Below, in pieces: positions 35,229-44,139 of a stretch of 64,000 bases of DNA. Origin of the DNA: RBC038 sp041390625. Lineage in GTDB: Bacteria > Chloroflexota > Dehalococcoidia > UBA2979. Positions within the stretch are counted from its first letter, which is position 1; each line of letters begins with the position of its first letter. The stretch lies in contig JAWKPM010000004.1 in assembly GCA_041390625.1 (NCBI GenBank), positions 1-64,000 of the forward strand, given 5' to 3'. The translations under genes and the position numbers were made by a program. The notes beneath the pieces were generated by a model that saw nothing but the letters and a program-made list of their open reading frames with translations, had not been told where the DNA came from and searched no databases.

Positions 35229-37043
35229 CTACTGGCCGCCGACGGCGACGGGCAGGTTGCGATCAGGCGCGAACTGCTCGTGGTACAGGGCGGCGTAGAG
35301 ACCGTTGTGTGCCAGCAGGTCGGCGTGGGTGCCGTTCTCGACGACGCGACCGCCCTCGAAGACATAGATGCGGTCGGCCGCCAGGATCGTCGAGAGCCGG
35401 TGGGCGACGACGATGGTCGTGCGGCCGTGCGCGAGGCGCGCCGTGGCGTCTCGAATCTCGCGTTCGAGGCGGGAGTCGAGGGCCGACGTGGCCTCGTCGA
35501 GGAGCAGGATCGGCGCGTCCTTGAGGATGGCACGGGCGATCGCGACGCGCTGCTTCTGGCCACCGGAGAGCCGGAACCCCTGCTCACCCACGATCGTCTC
35601 GAGGCCATCGGGGAGCTCGGCAAGCAGCTCGTCGAGGCCCGCGGCGGAGACGGCGGCGAGCACTTCCTCGTCGGTCGCGTCCAGGCGGCCGTAGCGGATG
35701 TTCTCGCCCAGCGTCGTGTGGAACAGGAACGTCTCCTGCATCACGGCACCGACGGTCTCGGCGATCGTCGCGAGGTCGAGGTCACGCAGATCCTCGCCGC
35801 CGATGGTGACGCGGCCCTCGTTCGGGTCGTAGAAGCGGCTCAGCAGGTAGCCGACGGTCGTCTTGCCAGCGCCCGAAGGACCGACGAGGGCGATCATCTG
35901 GCCCGGCTCGACCTCGAGGTCGACGCCGTCGAGGGCGTACGACTCCGAGCCCGGGTAGGCGAATCGAACGTGCTCGAAGCGCACGCCGACCTGGCCCGGC
36001 GCGAGGCGGTGGGGCTGCGCGGGCTCCTCGACCTCGATGGGGAGGTCGAGGTACTCGATGATGCGCTCGAAGAGGGCGAGCGACGAGATGATGAGGGTGT
36101 TCACGCGGGTGATGCTGGCGAACGGCTGCAGCACGCGCTGCACGAGCACCGCGAATGCAACGACTGTGCCGATCTCGATGTCGCCACTGCGAACGGCGAG
36201 GCCACCGAGGGCGAAGACGACGATGACGGCCAGCGAGCCGAAGAGCTCCGTCGCCATGTTGAACCAGCGACCGGCGATGTAGCGGCGAATCGCCAGCGTG
36301 CGCAGCCGGAGGTTCGTGTCGGAGAAGCGATCCGCCTCGTAGCCCTGCCGACCGAACGACTTCACGAGCATCGCGCCGGCCGCGGAAAGCGTCTCCTCGA
36401 GGCGGGACGCCATGCGTGCGGTCTCGCGCTGCCAGTCGCGCCGGAGGCGGCGCTGGAACTGACCAACGCGCTTCGTCGGGAGCAGCCAGATCGGGAGCGA
36501 GGCGACGGCCAACAGCGACAGCCGCCAGTCGAGCGCGAACATCAGCACGACCGCGACGCCGAGCGTCACGATCTGGACGAGGAAATCCGAGAGAGCCGTC
36601 GTCATCGTCTGCTCGACGAGGTTGACGTCCGTCGTCAGACGCGACATGACCTCGCCCGTCTGGGTCTCGGTGTGGAAGCGGAGTGACTGGCGCTGGAGAC
36701 GCGCGTGCATCTTCGAGCGGATTTCGTACATCACGCCCTGGCCGACGATCTGCGTGTAGTACGAGCGAGCCACGTCGACGAGGCCGGAGGCGATGTAGAT
36801 CGCTGCCGCGACGCCCGACAGGATCAGGAGCTGTCGAACGCTTCCGGTGCCACCCGCTTCCGCCGCCTGCGGGGTGAACTCGTTGACGATCTGCGCGATG
36901 ACGAGGACCGGCAGCAGGCTGAGCGCCGCTTTGAGGACGACAAGCACCATGACGATCGCCATGTCCCGCTTGTAGGGGCGGAAGAACGAGGCGACGCGCA
37001 GCGCAATGCTGCGGCCTGAGCGACTCGGCTCCAGGAAGTGCAA
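35229..37043 (-). CDS. ABC exporter, fused membrane and ATPase domains (1)
   Basis: A 604-residue half-transporter. Six membrane segments lie in the first ~330 residues, then a nucleotide-binding domain with Walker A GPSGAGKTT (about 385-393), signature LSGGQKQRVAIARA, Walker B ILLLDEATSALD and the H-loop VVAHRLST. It is MsbA/lipid-exporter type and acts as a dimer at the cytoplasmic membrane. It is the last gene of the minus-strand run 39930-35229 after sugar-nucleotide genes, so export of a lipid-linked glycan is a reasonable inference. Confidence 0.9.
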   Translation of the reverse strand: MHFLEPSRSGRSIALRVASFFRPYKRDMAIVMVLVVLKAALSLLPVLVIAQIVNEFTPQAAEAGGTGSVRQLLILSGVAAAIYIASGLVDVARSYYTQIVGQGVMYEIRSKMHARLQRQSLRFHTETQTGEVMSRLTTDVNLVEQTMTTALSDFLVQIVTLGVAVVLMFALDWRLSLLAVASLPIWLLPTKRVGQFQRRLRRDWQRETARMASRLEETLSAAGAMLVKSFGRQGYEADRFSDTNLRLRTLAIRRYIAGRWFNMATELFGSLAVIVVFALGGLAVRSGDIEIGTVVAFAVLVQRVLQPFASITRVNTLIISSLALFERIIEYLDLPIEVEEPAQPHRLAPGQVGVRFEHVRFAYPGSESYALDGVDLEVEPGQMIALVGPSGAGKTTVGYLLSRFYDPNEGRVTIGGEDLRDLDLATIAETVGAVMQETFLFHTTLGENIRYGRLDATDEEVLAAVSAAGLDELLAELPDGLETIVGEQGFRLSGGQKQRVAIARAILKDAPILLLDEATSALDSRLEREIRDATARLAHGRTTIVVAHRLSTILAADRIYVFEGGRVVENGTHADLLAHNGLYAALYHEQFAPDRNLPVAVGGQ

Positions 37044-37111
37044 CTCGTCACCCTTCGTGCCACGCGCCGGGATCCCCGTCGCGTGGCTTCATCGAATCGA
37101 GGCGCCGCGCC

Positions 37112-38380
37112 CTAGGCGCGCTCGCGCGCCGTGAGCAGCGAGGCGGTGGGCTCAATCGCGTCCGCCGACGGCATCGAAAGCGTGTCGCCCAGCCCATCGA
37201 TGGCCTCCACGTGCGCCGGCAGCTTCGGAGCCGGGTAGGGCGCACCGTGGGTGAAGACGACGAGGCCCACGCCTCCATCGAGCTTCTCGAGCGAGGCGAT
37301 GTAGTTGACACGGTCGCCCAGCACGCGGCGCGCGTTGTCCTCGGCGAGGCGGTCGAAGACCGCGACCTTGATGCCGCGCTCGAGGAGCGCCTCGACGAGC
37401 AGCATCGGGCGAGAGTCGCGCACCTGGTCGGAGCCGGGCTTGAAGCCGACGCCGGCGACGCAGACGGCGCCACGGCCGTCGAGCCGGTGCTCGACCTCGT
37501 CGGTGACGCGCTCGATGGCGTCGGCGTTCGTCTGCGCGGCCGCATCGAAGACATTCGAGCGCGCCGAGAAGGCGCGTGCCGTCGTACGCATCGCATCGAG
37601 ATCCTTCGGCAGGCAGGCGCCGCCGAAGCCGAGGCCCGGGCGCAGATAGTCGGGCCCGATGCGCGGGTCGGCGCCGATGCCGGCGAGGACCGCGAGCGGG
37701 TCGACGCCGAGCGCCATCGCCACGTCGGCGATCTCGTTGACCATCGAGAGGCGCACGGCGAGCGCCGCGTTGGCGCCGATCTTGATGAGCTCGGCGCTCG
37801 TGGCGTCGGTCACGACCACCGGAGCCTCGGAGAAGCGGTAGAGGTCGCGCAGTGCGGAGACATGCTTGAGGTTCGAGCCGCCGACAACGCGGCGAGACGG
37901 GTGCTCGAAGTCGGCGAGCGCCAGGCCCTCGCGGAGGAATTCCGGGTTCGCCACGACCGAGACGTTCGGGTGCCGCGTGCGCAGGCGCGCCTCGAGGTCC
38001 GCGGCTGTGCCGGGCGGGACGGTGCTGCGGATGACGATGGGGGTCACGCCCTCGGTGACGGCAGCGATGTGGTCGGCGACACCGTGGACGTAGCTGAGGT
38101 CGAGCGAGCCTTCGGGGAGCGGCGGCGTGCCAACGCAGATGAAGGCGAAGTCGAACTCGACGCCCGGGCGAATGCTCGAGGGGTGATCGACGGCAAGCGT
38201 CTGGCCGAGCACCTCCTGGTAGGCGCCCTCGACGGACGGCTCACCGAACGGAAGGTCGCCACGACGCAAGACATCGAGGCGCTCGTGATCCTGCTCGAAG
38301 AGCGTGACCTGGAAGCCGTGACGGGCGAGGCCGACTGCGGTGGCAAGTCCCACATAGCCGGCGCCAATGACTGCGAGCAT
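37112..38380 (-). CDS. UDP-glucose/GDP-mannose dehydrogenase family
   Basis: A 422-residue nucleotide-sugar 6-dehydrogenase. It has the N-terminal NAD-binding GAGYVGLATAVGLA, the middle helix SAELIKIGANAALAVRLSMVNEIAD, the catalytic cysteine in GFGGACLPKDL and the C-terminal GVGFKPGSDQVRDSR domain. It would oxidise a UDP-hexose to the uronate with two NAD+. The ATG at 38380 is preceded by a GGGGGGAAG run nine bases upstream. It provides a uronic acid for the glycan. Confidence 0.9.
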   Translation of the reverse strand: MLAVIGAGYVGLATAVGLARHGFQVTLFEQDHERLDVLRRGDLPFGEPSVEGAYQEVLGQTLAVDHPSSIRPGVEFDFAFICVGTPPLPEGSLDLSYVHGVADHIAAVTEGVTPIVIRSTVPPGTAADLEARLRTRHPNVSVVANPEFLREGLALADFEHPSRRVVGGSNLKHVSALRDLYRFSEAPVVVTDATSAELIKIGANAALAVRLSMVNEIADVAMALGVDPLAVLAGIGADPRIGPDYLRPGLGFGGACLPKDLDAMRTTARAFSARSNVFDAAAQTNADAIERVTDEVEHRLDGRGAVCVAGVGFKPGSDQVRDSRPMLLVEALLERGIKVAVFDRLAEDNARRVLGDRVNYIASLEKLDGGVGLVVFTHGAPYPAPKLPAHVEAIDGLGDTLSMPSADAIEPTASLLTARERA

Positions 38381-38452
38381 GAAACGCTTCCCCCCTATTG
38401 GCTCGCAGCCGGCTCTCGCCGTCCGCGGGCGACTGAACAACCCGACGGCCGG

Positions 38453-39127
38453 CTAGTCCGGCGTGCGTCCAGGCATCCCCAGCACGACCTTGCGTGCAGC
38501 GAATGCCTCGGCAAACCCGCTGGCCGCGCGCGCTTCGATCCCCCGGATGCGCATCAGGCCGCGGAACGTGTCTTCGGTGAACCAGGGCTTGTCGCGCTGC
38601 GACACGAAGTGCTGGTTCAGATAGGCCCACTTGCGGGCGACCCGATCCTCAGCGATCGGGACGTACGAATTGGGCTGGGTGAGATCGCCATCGTACTTCG
38701 GGATCTCGTACTCAAGGACGAGGTGGTCGCGATAGGTGTTCCAGGTCAGCTCGCTGACGAGCCGGTGATCCTGGTGTCGGTCCTCACGGTGGTGCGTGAG
38801 GATGACGTCCGGGTTGAAGAAGTCACGACGCAGGGCCTCGAAGGCCTCTTTCACGGCAGCGCCCGTGTAGGGCAGGAAGCCGTCGCGAAAGTCGTGCACC
38901 TTGATGCTGCTCGAGCAGGCGCTGGCGAGGAAGTGCGTCGCGGCCTCGTGAGCCTCGGCGTCCCGCGCAGGCGTCGAGGTCATGACGACCCACGCCACCT
39001 CGACGGGTGCGGTCTCGGTCCATTCCAGGATCGTGGCGCCGGCGCCGATCTCGATGTCGTCACAATGCGCACCGATGGCGAGCACCCGGAGCGGACGTCC
39101 ACCGGTCAACGGAAGGATGGGGTTCAG
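38453..39127 (-). CDS. PIG-L family deacetylase, probable CTG start
   Basis: About 224 residues with the metal-site motif AIGAHCDDIEIGAGATI (A-H-x-D-D), ILTHHREDRHQDHRLVSEL and the C-terminal GIEARAASGFAEAF typical of PIG-L/LmbE N-deacetylases. No ATG or GTG lies at the homologous N-terminus. A GGAGGAGG sequence stands upstream, and a CTG at 39127 overlaps the stop of the preceding gene as CTGA, mimicking the common ATGA coupling. The alternative is TTG at 39109, without a Shine-Dalgarno. It would remove an N-acetyl group from a sugar intermediate. It lies between the RfbF-like and dehydrogenase genes. Confidence 0.82.
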   Translation of the reverse strand: MNPILPLTGGRPLRVLAIGAHCDDIEIGAGATILEWTETAPVEVAWVVMTSTPARDAEAHEAATHFLASACSSSIKVHDFRDGFLPYTGAAVKEAFEALRRDFFNPDVILTHHREDRHQDHRLVSELTWNTYRDHLVLEYEIPKYDGDLTQPNSYVPIAEDRVARKWAYLNQHFVSQRDKPWFTEDTFRGLMRIRGIEARAASGFAEAFAARKVVLGMPGRTPD

Positions 39128-39930
39128 GATGACGGGGCCTCCTCCACACTGCCGGCGTGGCGCTTGCGCCAGACCTGCCAGGGGGTCTCGTCGCGCGAGA
39201 ACATCTCGTCCAGGCGCTGCTTCTCCTTGAAGGTGTCCATCGACATCCAGAAGCCGTCGTAGAGCTCGGCCGCCACCTTGCCGGCCTCGATCATGCGCTG
39301 GAAGGGCTCGTTGACGAGCTCCTCGCCCTTGCGCATGTAGTCGAAGACCTCCGGCCGCATGACGAAGTAGCCACCGTTGATGCGGAGGTCGGCGCGAGAC
39401 AGGTCGCGGACAGCGGTGACGCTGCCGGCCTGATCGGTGTCGACGACGTGGAAGCTGTAGGGCGGCTTCACAGCGATGAAGCCGAGGGCGGCGTCCGTGT
39501 CCTCGACGCGGTCGATGAGGCGCGGGAGCTGGAAGTCGGTCAGGCCATCGGCGTAGTTCGCGAGGAACATCTCCTCGTTCTCCACGTACTTGCGCACCTT
39601 GCGGAGACGACCACCGATGTTCGTGTCGACGCCAGTGTCGACGAAGGTGATGGTCCAGTCGTGGATGTCGCTGCCGAGCAGCTTGAGGTCGCCACCCTGG
39701 AGCACGAAGTCGTTCGAGACGGTCTCGTCGTAGTCGACGAAGTACTTCTTGATGGCGGGAGCCTGGTGGCCGAGGCAGAGGATGAAGTCCTTGTGGCCGA
39801 ACGAGGCGTAGTACTTCATCACGTGCCACAGCACGGGGCGGTTCCCGATCGGCACCATGGGCTTCGGGATGGCGTCGGAGTACTCGCGCAGGCGCATCCC
39901 GAGCCCGCCGCAGAACAAGACGACTTTCAC
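39124..39930 (-). CDS. rfbF: Glucose-1-phosphate cytidylyltransferase-like (RfbF family)
   Basis: A 268-residue nucleotidyltransferase with FCGGLGMRL at the N-terminus (G-x-G-x-R-L type), the IPKPMVPIGNRPVLWHVMKYYASFGHKDFILCLG block and DGLTDFQL, DTGVDTNIGGRL and INGGYFVM, all characteristic of RfbF. It makes CDP-glucose from CTP and glucose-1-phosphate. The GTG start follows GAGGTGATGCCACT. A CDP-glucose 4,6-dehydratase (RfbG) is not recognisable nearby; one of the SDRs may take that role. It starts a four-gene run. Confidence 0.85.
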   Translation of the reverse strand: MKVVLFCGGLGMRLREYSDAIPKPMVPIGNRPVLWHVMKYYASFGHKDFILCLGHQAPAIKKYFVDYDETVSNDFVLQGGDLKLLGSDIHDWTITFVDTGVDTNIGGRLRKVRKYVENEEMFLANYADGLTDFQLPRLIDRVEDTDAALGFIAVKPPYSFHVVDTDQAGSVTAVRDLSRADLRINGGYFVMRPEVFDYMRKGEELVNEPFQRMIEAGKVAAELYDGFWMSMDTFKEKQRLDEMFSRDETPWQVWRKRHAGSVEEAPSS

Positions 39931-40301
39931 AGTGGCATCACCTCATGCGAGGGCGCTGAGCGCGCCCGTGTCCACCTCGGCAGTCGGACCGGCGTCAGGG
40001 ACACCGGCGACGAATACCAAGGTAGGCATGGCGTGAGAACCGAAGCATAAGAGGGCGTAAGCCGTCGCCCCTTCCCGGCGTGGGGAGCTTACGTTCTGAT
40101 TATGGAGAGAAGCGTCCGTCTGCGCACGCGGTGGCGGGCGATGCATTTCGACCATACGCCCGTTTGCGCGGGACCGCGCGTACTTGATGCGGATTTGACG
40201 CTGGACGCGAGAAAACCGAGAGCACATGGGCGGGGATTGGTACCCCGCGTAGAGTGACAGGGCGGGGCCTGCACGGTCCGCGCGCCGGACCGGAGGATTG
40301 G
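39931..40301. other. Divergent intergenic region with stem-loop
   Basis: A 371-bp spacer between the RfbF-like and GNAT genes. A stem-loop lies at 40056-40093: CGTAAGC pairs with GCTTACG, and a CCCC/GGGG inner pair fills the loop. No gene is recognised. Confidence 0.5.
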
Positions 40302-41552
40302 ATGACAACCCTGACGCGCGCGACGCAACGAGAACTGCTCGCCGACGCCAAGGTCGCCCAGGACGAAGTCGCACTACCCGAGTTCGGACTCGTGCAGCAA
40401 CGCGTCCACCGGGACACGCTGACGCAGGCCGACACGGACCAGATCCTCGAGCTGCTGCGCGTGGCTTACAACGGCGGGCCTGCCTGGTACACGCTGCCGG
40501 TGCCGCCCGAGGACCACTGGCGGTGGCGCTACTACGACCGCCCGGGCCCGGCCGGAGCGGCGCTTCTCCGACGCGTCGACGATGGCCGCATCGTCGGCCT
40601 CAACATGCGCGCCTATCTCTACTGGCTCGTCCAGGGTGTCCCGCGCCGTGGCAACAACGGCGGCGATCTGGCGGCCCACCCCGACATCCAGGGAACCGGC
40701 GTCCAGCGAGCATCGTCGGACTGGCGAGACGCTCATCGAGAGCCGGACGAGCAGCCGGAGTTCGCGCTCGGGCTGGGTGCACACCCGACCTCGATTCATC
40801 GCGCGGAGCGGCGCGGGGCCTGGATGGCAGGCAACCAGCCGGAGACGTGGGAGTACATCCTCGATGCCCGAGCTGCACTCGTCGATCGCCGCCTCCCCGA
40901 CGAGGGCGAGCTGAGTGGCAGCAAGACGACCGCCGCGATCTACGCCGGTGGCAAGCGCATCCCGAGGCCGTGGCTCGCGCGCTACGCGAAGCTGCAGGCG
41001 CGGCGTCTGCTCGCGCGGGCGCGCTCGCCCCTTTACCGGCCGATGCGCGACCTGTCGTGGACGATTCGCACCGTCGAGACCTTCCCGGCGGACATCGACA
41101 CGATGCTCGAGGAGGCCCTCGCCCAGTTCGAGCTCGTGCTGCTGCGCGAACACGACTACCTCAATTGGCGCTACTGCGATCATCGAGCGGGGCCATTCAC
41201 CGTGCGTATCGCCGAGGAGGGCGACCGCATCGTCGGATACGCGGTCACGCGCGCGATGGCCGATCGAGGCGAACTCGTCGACCTCCTGGCACTGCCGGGC
41301 CGAACCGACGTGGCTCGCTCGCTGGTGGAGGACTCGATCCGGCTGGCGCGCGCGGCGGGCGCACCGACACTGCGCACATGGATGATGCAGCACCACCCGT
41401 ACCAGTCGATCTTTCCGATGATCGGCTTCCTGCGGGGCGACCAATGGGCCCACATCCGGGTACGGCCGGAGCGACAGCGCTTCGACATGTCGTTCCTGCG
41501 GTCGCCCACGGCGGCGGTGCACCTGATGCTGGGCGACACCGACACCGTCTAG
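40302..41552 (+). CDS. GNAT-type acetyltransferase-like protein
   Basis: A 416-residue protein. The ATG at 40302 has GGAGG nine bases upstream. The N-terminal half resembles a degenerate N-acetyltransferase (DTLTQADTDQILELLRVAYNGGP, RRVDDGRIVGLNMRAYLYW). The C-terminal half resembles a second one: FELVLLREHDYLNWRYCDH, VGYAVTRA and LVDLLALPGRTDVARSLVEDSIRLA. It is similar to glycan-locus acetyltransferase proteins that modify sugars or lipids. The substrate is unknown. It is convergent with the second ABC exporter. Confidence 0.72.
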   Translation: MTTLTRATQRELLADAKVAQDEVALPEFGLVQQRVHRDTLTQADTDQILELLRVAYNGGPAWYTLPVPPEDHWRWRYYDRPGPAGAALLRRVDDGRIVGLNMRAYLYWLVQGVPRRGNNGGDLAAHPDIQGTGVQRASSDWRDAHREPDEQPEFALGLGAHPTSIHRAERRGAWMAGNQPETWEYILDARAALVDRRLPDEGELSGSKTTAAIYAGGKRIPRPWLARYAKLQARRLLARARSPLYRPMRDLSWTIRTVETFPADIDTMLEEALAQFELVLLREHDYLNWRYCDHRAGPFTVRIAEEGDRIVGYAVTRAMADRGELVDLLALPGRTDVARSLVEDSIRLARAAGAPTLRTWMMQHHPYQSIFPMIGFLRGDQWAHIRVRPERQRFDMSFLRSPTAAVHLMLGDTDTV

Positions 41553-41579
41553 CCGGCAGCCAACTTGAAAACACGAACA

Positions 41580-41615
41580 GTGAGGCGCACGCCCCCGGTG
41601 ACGGGGGCGTCTCAC
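41580..41615. terminator. Bidirectional terminator
   Basis: A stem ACGCCCCC / GGGGGCGT (8 bp, loop GGTGAC) is extended by GTGAG / CTCAC after a GCGC bulge, between the convergent GNAT and ABC genes. Confidence 0.7.
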
Positions 41616-41653
41616 GTTGTGCCGGTGGTGGGTCTGGGGCAGCCGCCGGAGGG

Positions 41654-43486
41654 TTAGCCTCCTCCGGAGGCGAGGGCGGGCGACTGGGCGCCCGAGGCGA
41701 ACTGCTCTCGGTGCAGGGTCGCATAGAGCCCGCCGAGGGCGAGCAGCTCCTCGTGGCGACCGCGCTCGACGATGCGGCCGTGCTCGAAGACGAGGATGAG
41801 GTCGGCCGCCTGAACCGTCGAGAGTCGATGCGCCACGACGAGGGTCGTGCGGCCGACCGCGAGTCGGGCCGTCGCCTCCTGGATCTCGCGCTCGAGGCGG
41901 GAGTCGAGGGAGGCCGTCGCTTCATCGAGAATGAGCACTGGCGCGTTCTTGAGGACAGCACGAGCGATCGCCACGCGCTGCTTCTGTCCGCCCGAGAGGC
42001 GGTAGCCGCGCGCGCCCACGACTGTCTGCAGGCCCTCCGGCAACTCGTCGATGACGGAGCCGAGGCCCGCGATGCGAGCTGCGTCCATCACTTCCTCGTC
42101 GGTGGCGTCGAGGCGGCCGTACCGAATGTTCTCGGCCAGCGTGTCGAGGAACAGGAAGCTGTCCTGCAGGACCGCGCCGACGGAGTCCGCGACGTCCTCG
42201 AGGGTCGCGTCACGGAGGTCGACGCCGTTCAAGGTGATCGAGCCGGCGGTGGGGTCGTAGAAGCGCTGGAGCATGTACGTGACGGTGGTCTTGCCAGCTC
42301 CGGACGGGCCCACGAGGGCCGCCATCTTGCCGGCCGGCACCTCGAACGAGACGTCTTCGAGCGCCGCCTCGTCGGTGTCGGGGTAGGCGAACGTGACGCG
42401 GTCGAAACGGACGGCGACCTCGCGTTTGGCGATCGGTCGGGCGTGGACGGGGTCATCGACGTCCACGTGAAGGTCGAGGTAGTTGAACACGCGCTCGAAC
42501 AACGCCATCGATGCGACGAGCTGTGTGTTGACGCGGGTGATGAGCCCGAAGGGCGTGAGCGTCTTCTGCATCAGCACCGCCAGTGCGACGACCGTACCAA
42601 GCTCGACGTTGCCCGAGAGCACGGCGGCGCCGCCCGCGGTGAAGACGAGCAGCACCGCGAGGTAGCCGAAGAGCTCCGTACCCATGACGATCCAGCGGGC
42701 GCCCATGGCGCGGCTGATCGCGATCTGGCGCATCGCCTCGTTCGAGCGGTCAAAGCGCGCGGCCTCGTACGGCTGGCGCCCGAAGCTGCGGACCACGATG
42801 GCGCCCGAGACAGACATCGTCTCTTCGATGTGCGTCGACATGTCGCCGGTCTCAGCCTGGAAGCGCCGCCGCAGCTCACGCTGCGAGCGACCGACTCGCT
42901 CGGTCGGGTAGATCCAGAGCACGAGGACGATCACCGACAGCAGTGCGAGGCGCCAGTCCAGCATGAACATCAACGCGATCGCGATGCCCATGGTGACGAT
43001 GGCCTTGAAGAACTCCGCGAGGGTCGCGGTCAGCACCAGTTCGACCTGGTTCACGTCCTCGGTCACCCGTGCGATGACGGCGCCGGTGGCGGAGCTCATG
43101 TGGAAACGGACCGACTGACGCAACAGGTGACCGTAGAGGTGACGGCGCAGGTCGAAGACGATCGACTGGCCCACCGCCTGCGTCACATACGCACGCGCGA
43201 CATCCAGGAGGCCGGACGCCACGTAGATCCCGACCGCCGCGGCGACGAGGACGAAGAGCGTCCCGGTGTCGCCAACGTTCCCCGTTTCGTCGGGCGTGAT
43301 CACGTTGACGATGCGCTCGATGAGGAAGACCGGGATGAGACTGAGCGCGGCGCTCAGGACCGTCAGCATGAAGAAGGCGGCCAGCTCCAGCTTGTGCGTC
43401 GAGAAGAGGCCGAGCGTGCGACGCAGGGTCGAGCGCGGCTCGGTCGGGACGCGCGGCAAGGCGACCGGCTGATTCATCGTGGCCAT
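41654..43486 (-). CDS. ABC exporter, fused membrane and ATPase domains (2)
   Basis: A 610-residue MsbA-type half-exporter: six membrane segments in the first ~330 residues, then Walker A GPSGAGKTT (about 391-399), signature LSGGQKQRVAIARA, Walker B VLILDEATASLD and H-loop VVAHRLST. It is clearly paralogous to the exporter at 35229-37043. It is the last gene of the minus-strand run from 47465, after the epimerase and RfbC genes, so two glycan cassettes each end in an exporter. Confidence 0.9.
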   Translation of the reverse strand: MATMNQPVALPRVPTEPRSTLRRTLGLFSTHKLELAAFFMLTVLSAALSLIPVFLIERIVNVITPDETGNVGDTGTLFVLVAAAVGIYVASGLLDVARAYVTQAVGQSIVFDLRRHLYGHLLRQSVRFHMSSATGAVIARVTEDVNQVELVLTATLAEFFKAIVTMGIAIALMFMLDWRLALLSVIVLVLWIYPTERVGRSQRELRRRFQAETGDMSTHIEETMSVSGAIVVRSFGRQPYEAARFDRSNEAMRQIAISRAMGARWIVMGTELFGYLAVLLVFTAGGAAVLSGNVELGTVVALAVLMQKTLTPFGLITRVNTQLVASMALFERVFNYLDLHVDVDDPVHARPIAKREVAVRFDRVTFAYPDTDEAALEDVSFEVPAGKMAALVGPSGAGKTTVTYMLQRFYDPTAGSITLNGVDLRDATLEDVADSVGAVLQDSFLFLDTLAENIRYGRLDATDEEVMDAARIAGLGSVIDELPEGLQTVVGARGYRLSGGQKQRVAIARAVLKNAPVLILDEATASLDSRLEREIQEATARLAVGRTTLVVAHRLSTVQAADLILVFEHGRIVERGRHEELLALGGLYATLHREQFASGAQSPALASGGG

Positions 43487-43578
43487 ATGTCAATCATATC
43501 GGCGCCCTTCGGGCGAGTCTCGACGCGCGATCAACGCGGCGTCAGGGATGCGCAACAATCCGCGAACCTCGAGCGGCG

Positions 43579-44115
43579 CTAGGCGGCGCCCTCGAGAAGC
43601 GGCCACGTCGCGTCGCGGTCGGAGATGACCTCGATGGCCACGGGCCACTCGATGCCGATCGCCGGGTCGTCGTAGCGGATGCCGGTCGCGGCATCGGGCG
43701 CGAAGACGTGGCTTGTCATGTACAGCACTTCGCTGTCGGGCTCGAGGGTCACGAAGCCGTGCGCACAGCCCTCGGGCACCCACAGCGTCTTGTAGGTGTC
43801 GGCCCGCAGCTCTTCGCCGTGCCACTGTCGGTAGGTCGGCGAGTCCTCGCGCAGATCGACGACCACATCGAAGACGGCGCCGCGCGTGCAGCGCACCAGC
43901 TTCACTTCCTCGTGCGGAGGCGTCTGGAAGTGCATGCCGCGCAGCGTGCCCGGGCGCGGGCTGAACTGGATGTTGCCGTGCACGAAGGTCCGCTCGAGGC
44001 CGGCCGCGGCGAACTCCTCCTGCGCGAAGACACGCGCGAAGTGACCGCGATGGTCCGCGATCGGCTGGACCTCGATGATCGCCATGTCGCGGATCGGGGC
44101 GGGGCGGAAGTCCAC
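43579..44115 (-). CDS. rfbC: dTDP-4-dehydrorhamnose 3,5-epimerase family protein
   Basis: A 178-residue cupin-fold protein with GHFARVFAQEEF, GTLRGMHFQTPPHEEVKLVRCTRG (with the catalytic His in RGMHFQ), LWVPEGCAHGFVTLEPDSEVLYM and YDDPAIGIEWP, all RfbC signatures. It epimerises C3 and C5 of a 4-keto-6-deoxy sugar. No RmlA/RmlB/RmlD set is adjacent, so the sugar may be a CDP-linked or branched deoxyhexose. It is 24 bp after the epimerase stop at 44140. Confidence 0.87.
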   Translation of the reverse strand: MDFRPAPIRDMAIIEVQPIADHRGHFARVFAQEEFAAAGLERTFVHGNIQFSPRPGTLRGMHFQTPPHEEVKLVRCTRGAVFDVVVDLREDSPTYRQWHGEELRADTYKTLWVPEGCAHGFVTLEPDSEVLYMTSHVFAPDAATGIRYDDPAIGIEWPVAIEVISDRDATWPLLEGAA

Positions 44116-44139
44116 GCGTCGACCTCGATTTCGCTGGAG

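Noticed and set aside
37211..39262. 683-codon open frame on the plus strand
   Set aside because: Antisense to the dehydrogenase and PIG-L genes, which have clear motifs. The product is Arg/Glu/Val-rich with no domain.
40298..43582. 1094-codon open frame on the plus strand
   Set aside because: It runs antisense through the ABC exporter and out of frame across the GNAT gene, with low-complexity Arg/Asp/Ala content. It is an artefact of GC-rich third positions.
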